Shown in pieces: positions 1 through 5,792 of a stretch of 15,838 nt of DNA. The notes beneath the pieces were generated by a model. It ran no database searches. It had not been told where the DNA came from and saw only the letters and a program-made list of their open reading frames with translations. The first letter of the stretch is position 1, and each line of letters starts with the position of its first letter. The DNA comes from Phycisphaeraceae bacterium (GTDB lineage: Bacteria; Planctomycetota; Phycisphaerae; Phycisphaerales; Phycisphaeraceae). The translations under genes and the position numbers were made by a program. The stretch spans positions 1-15,838 of the forward strand of contig JADZET010000245.1 of assembly GCA_020850375.1 (NCBI GenBank), in the 5' to 3' direction.

Positions 1-1456
1 CGTCGAAGGGCTTTCTCTTTGTGGTGACGAGACTTGTGTCGCTCAATGTGCGGTTCAATAAAATCGCCTCCAGAAGTTCACGGCGATCCGCCTTGTTTGA
101 AACCCGCCATCGTTCAGCCGCGTTTTGGGCTAGATCGAAGGCCTCGATGGCCTGTTCAAGTCCAGTCAGGGGTCTGGCCTTGCTGGTCTGGATGTCGGCC
201 TCGACTTTGTCGACCTCTTCTTTGAACTGCGTGGTCTTGGCGGTGAAGGTGTTCTTGTCGACGGTCCCGGCCAGGTAGGCGTCCAGCAGACGCTGGTGCA
301 TGGCTTCCAGGTCGGCTTTGCGGCGGCGCAGGGCTTTGAGGCGTTCCTCCCGCAGGAACGCCTCGTCCTTGCAGGACTCGATGAGCTGGTCGCGGAACCA
401 CTGGCGCTGTTCGTCGTCCTTGATCCGCAGCGAGTCGAGATCGGTCAGGATGGCCTGCTCGAGCTGGTCCTGCCGCCAGCGGACCTTCGGGTGGTCCTTG
501 TCGGGGTAGACGTTGGCGCAGCGGTAGTAGATGTACTCGCGGACCGTGCCGTTCTTGTTGCGCCGGTGGATGCGTTCGGCGGTGATGCCGAAGCCGCAGT
601 GGGCGCAGGTGAACATGTTGGCGGCCAGATAGTGGTTGACCTTGTTGGTCCGGCGGTTTTTCTTCTTCAGCAGGCGTTGGCAGAGCTCGAAGGTGTCCTT
701 GTCGATGATGGGCTCGTGCTTGCCGACGAAGAACTCGCCGCGGAACTGGACCAGGCCGGTGTAATACGGGTTATTGAGGATGTACGAGAGGGCATGGCGG
801 TGGAAGCGCGGCTGGCTGGGGCGGTAGACGAAGCCCTCACGCTGCATGATGTCGGTGATCTGATCGTAGGTCGCGTTGCCAGTGGCGTAGAGTTCAAAGA
901 TGCGGCGGACGGCCCTGGTGTTCTCGGGGTGTGGCTGGACGGGGCGTTCGCGGTCGGACGGGACGTTGAGGTATCCGTAGGCGGCCAGACCCGGGGTCCA
1001 GCCCTGGCGCACACGCTCCTCGATGCCTTTGAGCACCTCCTGGCGCAGGTTGTCGGAGTAGTACTGGGCGACGGCGGCCATGATGTTGAACGACAGGGCG
1101 CCGGCCGCGCCGGGGCCGAACTGGTTCTCGACGAAGGCGAGCTTGACGCCGTGTTTGTCCTCGAGTTCCTGCATCCGCACGGCGTCGCGCATGTTGCGGC
1201 AGATGCGGTCGAGCTTGTGGGCCAGGATGATGGTGATCTTCTGCTTGCGGGCGTTGGCCACGACCCACTTGAGCATCTGGTTGAACGCGACGCGTTCGGC
1301 CCCGCGTTTGGCCGATTCGGCCACGACGAACTCGCGGACGACGGTCCAGTCTTCCCGCTGGGCTTTCTCGCGGGTGATGCGCAGCTGGGCGTCGATGGAG
1401 TAGCCCTCGCGCTGTTCCCGTGACGAAACCCTGGCCCAGATCACGCAGTTGCTCAT
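1..1456 (-). CDS. Large serine recombinase (site-specific integrase), 3' end off the window
   Basis: Catalyses site-specific integration or excision of the element through a serine-DNA intermediate. I translated it by hand from ATG at 1456 and found 485 residues with no stop before base 1. The N-terminal resolvase domain has the ARVSSREQ motif, with likely catalytic Ser11, and HKLDRICRN at about 80-88. A recombinase domain follows at about 155-265 (GYLNVP, YILNNPYYTG). A zinc ribbon has Cys284, Cys287 and Cys313. A charged coiled coil spans about 365-425, as in large serine integrases. The visible end (RELLEAILLNRT to KRKPFD) resembles the natural C-terminus of the family, so probably only a few tens of residues are missing. 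The start overlaps the stop of the upstream small gene by 4 bases (ATGA), which suggests translational coupling. The attachment site would lie left of the window. The family is certain; integrase as opposed to another transposition role is inferred. Confidence 0.95.
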   Translation of the reverse strand, partial: MSNCVIWARVSSREQREGYSIDAQLRITREKAQREDWTVVREFVVAESAKRGAERVAFNQMLKWVVANARKQKITIILAHKLDRICRNMRDAVRMQELEDKHGVKLAFVENQFGPGAAGALSFNIMAAVAQYYSDNLRQEVLKGIEERVRQGWTPGLAAYGYLNVPSDRERPVQPHPENTRAVRRIFELYATGNATYDQITDIMQREGFVYRPSQPRFHRHALSYILNNPYYTGLVQFRGEFFVGKHEPIIDKDTFELCQRLLKKKNRRTNKVNHYLAANMFTCAHCGFGITAERIHRRNKNGTVREYIYYRCANVYPDKDHPKVRWRQDQLEQAILTDLDSLRIKDDEQRQWFRDQLIESCKDEAFLREERLKALRRRKADLEAMHQRLLDAYLAGTVDKNTFTAKTTQFKEEVDKVEADIQTSKARPLTGLEQAIEAFDLAQNAAERWRVSNKADRRELLEAILLNRTLSDTSLVTTKRKPFD

Positions 1457-1722
1457 GGGGTTTGTTCTCCCTTCCGCAAGAGCACCTGGGCCAGTCGCCG
1501 GACGTTCATGAGAATCTCCACGGCCTCGGCGTCGGGAAGCTGTCGTCCGTAGCGCGGCGACCAAACCCGCCGCGTGTCCTCGACCATCGCCTGGGTGATC
1601 CAGGCCGCTCCGGGCACGTAGCGAGCGGCGGCGGCGGTCTCGGACATTCCCGACGCGCCTTGTCGCGGACACCCTTGCTCGGGCGGCGTGATTAATCCAG
1701 TTGCATGTGGGGGCGTGGGCAC
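1453..1722 (-). CDS. Small conserved protein encoded just upstream of the serine recombinase
   Basis: An 89-residue protein of unknown function. The start is GTG at 1722, preceded by a near-perfect AAGGAGG about 7 bases away; an internal ATG at 1647 (MSETAAAARY) lacks such a site. The conserved-looking part is the C-terminal two thirds, with a VWSPRYGRQLPDAEAVEIL segment followed by a short helix (RRLAQVLL). From memory, similar short proteins with a W-x-P-x-Y then D-E-A-x-E-I pattern sit upstream of recombinases in other mobile elements, so it may be an integration accessory factor. That role is inferred. It lies 17 bases after the sigma-like gene and overlaps the recombinase start by 4 bases, so the three are probably one transcript. 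Confidence 0.8.
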   Translation of the reverse strand: MPTPPHATGLITPPEQGCPRQGASGMSETAAAARYVPGAAWITQAMVEDTRRVWSPRYGRQLPDAEAVEILMNVRRLAQVLLRKGEQTP

Positions 1723-1739
1723 GGCGTTCCTCCTTGAAT

Positions 1740-2300
1740 TCAGGCCTGCACCGCAGGGTGGCTGTAGTCGGGGTCGATCCAGACCCGCAGGCCCGCCTGG
1801 GTGAAGACCTGGCGGATGTGAAGAATGGCGCGGGAGATCGTGTCGCGGCCGCAGCCGATCTGCTGGGCGATGGCCTTGATGGTCTGCCCTTCACGCAGCG
1901 CTGCACAGATCGTGCGCTCGCGGCCAGAGAGCATGTCCATCGCGTCGGCCAGGTCCATGCGAAGATCGACCGGCTCCGGTTGTGTGACGTGGTAGGGCCA
2001 AACGGGTCGTCCCCAAGCCAAGGGGCATGACATCGTCTGTAATCGCTCAATGCGTTTGTGGTAGCGGTGCTTAGCGCGGAGGTGGGCCTTGAGTTGCCGA
2101 TCGATCACGCTGGTCAACGCGGTCGTGCGTGACGCGCCGTTGGAGCGTGCCGCGTCGTACTGGAATGCAGCTAGCTTGGGCACGATCTGCTGTTGGAGGT
2201 CATCGATCTCGTCGCGGGCGATTCCCATGCGTCGGGCGCGACTGACCACGAGGCGGGGTACTTCTTGTTCGACGATTCCGGCGTAGCTGTTGTAGGGCAT
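1740..2300 (-). CDS. Sigma-70-like DNA-binding protein (probable transcription regulator)
   Basis: A 186-residue protein with the layout of a small sigma factor. An N-terminal helical part (about 5-90) resembles sigma region 2, with DEIDDLQQQIVPKL and a basic stretch KAHLRAKHRYHKR. A linker rich in Pro and Trp follows. The C-terminal helix-turn-helix (about 122-168, LSGRERTICAALREGQTIKAIAQQIGC region) is of the sigma region 4 or LuxR type. Start ATG at 2300 has GAAAGG upstream about 7 bases away. It is the first gene of the leftward trio and presumably sets when the recombinase is expressed. The neighbouring repeat region 2415-2495 may be its target or that of another regulator. It could be a true sigma factor or only a sigma-fold regulator; the short length and weak region 2 leave this open. 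Confidence 0.85.
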   Translation of the reverse strand: MPYNSYAGIVEQEVPRLVVSRARRMGIARDEIDDLQQQIVPKLAAFQYDAARSNGASRTTALTSVIDRQLKAHLRAKHRYHKRIERLQTMSCPLAWGRPVWPYHVTQPEPVDLRMDLADAMDMLSGRERTICAALREGQTIKAIAQQIGCGRDTISRAILHIRQVFTQAGLRVWIDPDYSHPAVQA

Positions 2301-2621
2301 GACGGGGCCTTTCAGTTAGGGGCCGTTGCGTTGCGTCGAGATCACGTTCCGGGGTCTCGGCGTCACGCCCGTCATGCTCAGCGCGATACTCGGCTAAGTA
2401 TCTAGCCTCAGCGCTGCGCCGCGAAACTCTTCTGCGCCGCAGATGTGGCGCATTAGTGGTTCACGCGGCGCAGCGCACAGCCCATATGTGGCGCATGTGT
2501 GTTTACTGGTTCACATCAGCTTGACCGAGCAAGTTGCGGCACCAGCGGCAAACAACGGGCATCCCGTCGCGGGTCACCAGCGACCCGCGCAGCGACCACG
2601 GAACCCGATGGAGCGCCGCCG
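2301..2621. promoter_or_regulatory. Divergent control region with a TGCGCC half-site array
   Basis: This is the only stretch separating the leftward integration genes from the rightward replication genes, so it should hold both promoters. It contains five copies of TGCGCC(G/A)C. Two are on the plus strand (cores at 2415-2420 and 2433-2438) and three on the minus strand, read as GGCGCA at 2447-2452, 2467-2472 and 2490-2495. The copies at 2433 and 2447 form an inverted pair with an 8-base spacer. The 11-mer ATGTGGCGCAT occurs at 2486-2496, and its first ten bases recur at 2443-2452; each is followed by TGGTTCAC (2457-2464 and 2507-2514). A possible leftward -10 (TAGATA) lies at 2404-2399, but no good -35 is seen. 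TTCCGGGG at 2347 is an 8-of-9 match to the dispersed motif. Confidence 0.55.
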
Positions 2622-2930
2622 ATGAACGCACGAGCACGAAAGACCGATCCGATCACATCGCACCAGGCTGCTGAGGAGGTCGAAGCCAGCGGCCGGGCCG
2701 CCTCGCAACGCCAAGCCTGTCTGCTCGAGGTGTGGAAGAAGCCGGGTCAGACGGCCGCCGAGATCGCCGTGGCCACCGGCTTGGAGCGCCACATGCCCTC
2801 GCGCCGTCTACCTGAGCTGCGCAAGGCCGGGCAGGTGGTCAATGGCCCCGAGCGCATCTGCACCGTCACCGGCAACCCCAGCATGACCTGGCTGCCCCTT
2901 TCGGGGGCGGGGGCGGAGGGGAAGCGATGA
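2622..2930 (+). CDS. Winged-helix DNA-binding protein, first gene of the rightward module
   Basis: A 102-residue basic protein. The middle section (about 28-75) reads as a winged helix-turn-helix: QRQACLLEVWKKPGQTAAEI, then a recognition helix around LERHMPSRRLPELRKAG, and a short beta wing (VVNGPERICTVTG). Short proteins beginning with a TDPITSHQAA-type segment are common near replication genes in phages, where they are annotated only as helix-turn-helix proteins. ATG 2622 is chosen because GGAG lies 8 bases upstream; the same frame is open further upstream without a ribosome site. The stop overlaps the next start (ATGA). It may act as an early regulator or replication accessory; this is inference. 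Confidence 0.8.
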   Translation: MNARARKTDPITSHQAAEEVEASGRAASQRQACLLEVWKKPGQTAAEIAVATGLERHMPSRRLPELRKAGQVVNGPERICTVTGNPSMTWLPLSGAGAEGKR

Positions 2931-3748
2931 TTCCCGCCAATCTCCCGTCACAGTTCATCTTCGAACCCGCCGACGCTTATCACGCGGCGGCCAAGGATCA
3001 TCTAACCAGCCACCGTCTGGCCGATTTCCGGCGTTCGCCGCTGCTCTACCACTGGAAGCAGACGGGGCTGGCGACGGACGAGGACCGGCCGGCGTATCTG
3101 GTGGGACGTGCCGCCCACACGCTGATCCTCGAGGGCCGCGAGAAATTCCTGGCCGAGTACGCCATCGGTGGTCCGGTCAATCCCCGCACGGGCGAGGTCT
3201 ACGGTGCAAACACCAAGGCTTTTGCAGATTGGGCGGAGGCCCAGGGCAAGCCCGTCCTGACGGACAAGCAGGCTCAGCAGATCGAGCAATTGGCGGCGGG
3301 CGTGCTGGCGCACGAACTCGCGCGGCAGCTGCTGGTGCTGGGCGTCGCTGAGGCCGTGCTCCGCACGCCGTGGCATAGCGTTGATTGCCAGGTCCGTGTC
3401 GACTGGTTCTCCCATCTTCCGGGGACGGCGATTGTCGACCTCAAGACCGCTGACGACTTGACCTACTTCGAGGCCGACGCGCGGCGCTACGGCTACGCCC
3501 ATCAATTGGCCTTCTACCGCTCGATCGCCGCGACGACCGCCGGCATCGACCCGCGCGAGCTACCGGTCCATTTGATCGCCGTCGAGAAACAGCCCCCGTT
3601 CCGCTGCGGCGCGTGGCGCATGGGCGAGGACGTATTGGCCATCGCCCAGAAAGAGAACGAGGAGGCCGTCAAACGCCTGCGCCAGTGCCGCGACAGCGGC
3701 GCGTGGCCCACCGGCTACGAGTCCCTGCGCATCTTCGACTGGATGTAA
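2927..3748 (+). CDS. PD-(D/E)XK nuclease-like protein (RecE/DUF3799-type exonuclease)
   Basis: A 273-residue protein predicted to degrade one strand of double-stranded DNA to give tails for recombination. Candidate catalytic residues appear in the expected order: His64 (GRAAHTLIL), Glu142 (AEAVL), Asp159 (QVRVDW), Asp171 and Lys173 (IVDLKT, the D-x-K core), then Gln193 and Tyr197 (AHQLAFYR). This matches the RecB/RecE-type nuclease layout with a C-terminal QxxxY helix. The N-terminal part (HRLADFRRSPLLYHWK) is the usual substrate-side helix of this phage family. The start overlaps the upstream stop (ATGA). It sits just before a Sak4-like ATPase and a DUF669 protein, a common phage recombination trio. 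Exonuclease activity is inferred from the family. A CCCCCGGAA motif begins immediately after the stop codon. Confidence 0.88.
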   Translation: MIPANLPSQFIFEPADAYHAAAKDHLTSHRLADFRRSPLLYHWKQTGLATDEDRPAYLVGRAAHTLILEGREKFLAEYAIGGPVNPRTGEVYGANTKAFADWAEAQGKPVLTDKQAQQIEQLAAGVLAHELARQLLVLGVAEAVLRTPWHSVDCQVRVDWFSHLPGTAIVDLKTADDLTYFEADARRYGYAHQLAFYRSIAATTAGIDPRELPVHLIAVEKQPPFRCGAWRMGEDVLAIAQKENEEAVKRLRQCRDSGAWPTGYESLRIFDWM

Positions 3749-3782
3749 CCCCCGGAACAGCCCCCTAACGGAGCAGACCAGC

Positions 3783-4607
3783 ATGAGCCTTCTGTCTCAA
3801 CTGCAAGTGGGCAAACGCCCCGCCCCACGCCGCTGCATGATCCACGGTGTCCAGGGCGTGGGTAAGAGCACGTTTGGAGCCAGCGCCCGCAAGCCGGTGT
3901 TCATCCAGACCGAGGACGGCCTGGGCGAGATCGACTGCGTCAAGTTCCCGCTGGCGCGGTCGTTCGGGGAGGTCATGGCGGGACTGACGGAGCTGGTCTC
4001 GCAGCTGCACGACTTCGAGACCGTCGTCGTCGATTCGCTGGACTGGCTCGAACGTCTGATCTGGCAGGAAGTCTGCGCCGCTGAGAACGTCAGCAACATC
4101 GAGAAGATCGGGTTCCAGAAGGGCTACACGTTTGCGCTCAACTACTGGCGGAAGTTCCTTGACACCCTTGATGCTCTGCGGTGTGAGCGCCAGATGGCGG
4201 TCGTTCTGATCGCCCACACCAAGATCGAGAAGTTCCAGACGCCGGAGGACTCGGCCTTCGATCGCTTCACGCCGCGCCTGCACAAGCTGGCGGCCTCGGT
4301 GGTCATGGAGTGGTGCGACGAGGTGTTCTTCGCCACCTACTCGACGACCACCGATCCCAAAAAGATCAAGAACGTCACCGCCCCCGAACGGGTCATGCGC
4401 ACCTGTGAGGGCCCCACCCACGTCGCCAAGAACCGTCTGAACATGCCCTATGAGCTGCCGCTGGAGTGGGCCGCTTACGACTACTTCGCCCACCTCACCC
4501 ACCCCCGCCCCCGGAATGACCCCCGGAACGCCCCCCCGAATGGCGGCGGTGTGCCCGCTGAAACCGCGCCCTCCTCCCCTGAACCCGACACGCAACCGTC
4601 CAACTGA
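3783..4607 (+). CDS. Sak4-like RecA-fold ATPase (AAA_24 type), phage recombination protein
   Basis: A 274-residue ATPase. Walker A is GVQGVGKST at about 22-30. Walker B is FETVVVDSLDW, with Asp84. A sensor-like segment VVLIAHTKIEKF lies around His145. These match the short RecA-like phage proteins called Sak4 or AAA_24, which promote single-strand annealing or strand exchange with a single-stranded-DNA-binding partner; here that partner may be the DUF669 protein downstream. The start is ATG at 3783, with GGAG weakly placed upstream. The last 35 or so residues are low-complexity, Pro/Asn/Arg-rich (THPRPRND onward), and are encoded by two tandem CCCCCGGAA copies and a degenerate third (4508-4540). 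This tail is probably dispensable. Family assignment is firm; the recombination role follows from family and neighbours. Confidence 0.88.
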   Translation: MSLLSQLQVGKRPAPRRCMIHGVQGVGKSTFGASARKPVFIQTEDGLGEIDCVKFPLARSFGEVMAGLTELVSQLHDFETVVVDSLDWLERLIWQEVCAAENVSNIEKIGFQKGYTFALNYWRKFLDTLDALRCERQMAVVLIAHTKIEKFQTPEDSAFDRFTPRLHKLAASVVMEWCDEVFFATYSTTTDPKKIKNVTAPERVMRTCEGPTHVAKNRLNMPYELPLEWAAYDYFAHLTHPRPRNDPRNAPPNGGGVPAETAPSSPEPDTQPSN

Positions 4608-4637
4608 CACTTGCCTTTTGAACAAGGAGATTGCCAC

Positions 4638-5096
4638 ATGGCCAACCTCAACGGATTCAACGCCGCCCAAGTCGAACCCTCCCAGGACTTTGAGCCGATT
4701 CCCGCGGGCAAGTACCTGGCGGTGATCACCGAAACGGAGATGAAGCCGACCAAGAACGGCAGCGGGCAGTATTTGCAGCTGGCGTTCCAGGTTCTCGACG
4801 GCCCCTGCAAGGGCCGGTTCGTCTGGGCGCGGCTGAACCTGCACAATCCCAATCCGACCACCGTGCAGATCGCCCGCCAGGAACTGTCGGCCATCTGCCG
4901 CGCCGTGGGCGTGATGCAGCCCAGCGACAGCGTGGAGCTGCACAACATCCCCCTGGTCATCACGGTCAAGCTCAAGAAGCGCGACGACACCGGCGACCTG
5001 ACCAACGAGGTGCGCGGCTACGCCAAACGTGAGGCCGCCCCCGGCAGCGCCGTGCCCCCCCAAGCGACGAATCCCACGCCTCCGTGGCGGCGATGA
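4638..5096 (+). CDS. DUF669 phage protein (likely single-stranded-DNA-binding partner)
   Basis: A 152-residue protein with the DUF669 pattern: an opening FEPIPAGKYLAVITETEMKP strand pair, then GSGQYLQLAFQVLDGPCKGR, and later a VWARLNLHNPNP segment. In phages these proteins regularly sit next to Sak4-like ATPases and helicases and are regarded as OB-fold-like or SSB-like. The role is family-based and not proven here. The start is ATG at 4638, with AAGGAGA at 4624-4630. The C-terminus is Pro-rich and ends in PWRR, so it lacks the acidic SSB-type tip. Such a tip is present instead on the helicase that ends at 7549. The gene follows the ATPase after 30 bases, in the same transcript. Confidence 0.85.
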   Translation: MANLNGFNAAQVEPSQDFEPIPAGKYLAVITETEMKPTKNGSGQYLQLAFQVLDGPCKGRFVWARLNLHNPNPTTVQIARQELSAICRAVGVMQPSDSVELHNIPLVITVKLKKRDDTGDLTNEVRGYAKREAAPGSAVPPQATNPTPPWRR

Positions 5097-5121
5097 CGTC
5101 TACTCCACCCCCTCCCTCGGG

Positions 5122-5152
5122 CCTCCCGCCGGCGGTCCTCGTCGGCGGGAGG
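5122..5152. other. Inverted repeat (10-bp stem) between DUF669 and rusA
   Basis: CCTCCCGCCG at 5122-5131 is the exact reverse complement of CGGCGGGAGG at 5143-5152, with an 11-base loop. No run of T follows on either side, so it is not a classical intrinsic terminator. It sits in the longest gap (about 90 bases) of an otherwise tightly packed run of genes, 36 bases before the RusA start. It could be a transcript-processing, pausing or protein-binding site. The stem is seen directly; its function is unknown. Confidence 0.5.
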
Positions 5153-5187
5153 TCCGCTTCGGGGTGAGCCGTGACATGGAGGCGCCC

Positions 5188-5538
5188 ATGCTGGAACTGG
5201 AGTTGCCTTACCCGCCGTCGGTGAACCATTACTGGCGGCACTACCGCGGGCGGATGGTGATCAGCCGCAACGGTCTGCGCTTCCGCGACCAGGTGCGGGC
5301 CATTCTCACTGGCATGGGTGTCAAGCCGCTGGCCGGGAAACTGGCCGTGCGCATCGAGGTGTTCCCGCCGGACCGGCGACGGCGGGACCTGGACAACCTG
5401 CTCAAGGCGTTGGGCGATGCGCTGCAGCACGGCGGGGCCTTCCTCGACGACAGCCAGATCGTCTGGCTGCTGATCGAAAAGGCGACGGTCACCCCCGGAG
5501 GTGGCAAGGTCGTGGTGCGCATCAGGGAGAGGCGATGA
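5188..5538 (+). CDS. rusA: RusA-family Holliday junction resolvase
   Basis: A 116-residue endonuclease predicted to cut four-way DNA junctions during phage recombination or before packaging. The family signature is clear: the N-terminal LPYPPSVNHYWR, then DRRRRDLDNLLKALGDAL. Asp67, Asp69 and Lys73 align with the metal-binding Asp and Lys of RusA, and DD at about 87-88 (FLDDSQI) supplies the last catalytic Asp. Length is normal for the family (about 120). ATG 5188 is chosen because GGAGG lies 5 bases upstream; ATG 5176 is an alternative without such a site. The stop overlaps the next start (ATGA). An 8-of-9 match to the dispersed motif (CCCCCGGAG) lies at 5492. Confidence 0.93.
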   Translation: MLELELPYPPSVNHYWRHYRGRMVISRNGLRFRDQVRAILTGMGVKPLAGKLAVRIEVFPPDRRRRDLDNLLKALGDALQHGGAFLDDSQIVWLLIEKATVTPGGGKVVVRIRERR

Positions 5539-5792
5539 TCCAAACGCTCAACGACAAGCCCGTGGTGTCGCAGGCGGAACTGCTCGGGGCCGCGCTGCGC
5601 TACTGCGCCGTCGCCGACTGGTTCGAATCGCACCCCTGCGCGTGGCGGCGGTGCATGTCGTTGTCCGAGGCGATGGGTGTATTCAACCGCGTTGAGGCCG
5701 ATCTGCGCGAGATTGGGGCCAAAGCTCTGCGGCAGCGCGGACACCGTGAGCTGGTGCTGCAGGCGGTAGGCATCGAGGAGGGAGCGCGGTGA
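5535..5792 (+). CDS. Small hypothetical protein between rusA and helicase
   Basis: An 85-residue protein that I do not recognise. It is predicted to be mostly helical, with ELLGAALRYCAVADWFESH near the N-terminus, a Trp/Arg-rich patch (CAWRRCMSL), and a second helix (LREIGAKALRQRGHREL). There is no signal peptide or membrane segment. It shares four bases with rusA (ATGA) and four with the helicase (GTGA), so it is surely translated as part of this operon. This points to a role with the replication or recombination proteins, but nothing in the sequence says which. Confidence 0.78.
   Translation: MIQTLNDKPVVSQAELLGAALRYCAVADWFESHPCAWRRCMSLSEAMGVFNRVEADLREIGAKALRQRGHRELVLQAVGIEEGAR

Noticed and set aside
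296..1423. Long plus-strand open frame (375 codons)
   Set aside because: It is opposite the serine recombinase, whose motifs are unmistakable. The plus-strand product is Val/Leu/Gly/Asp-rich without family features, typical of antisense frames in GC-rich DNA.
2443..2514. CRISPR-like direct repeats
   Set aside because: Only two short repeat units with unequal spacing and no cas genes; an operator arrangement fits better.
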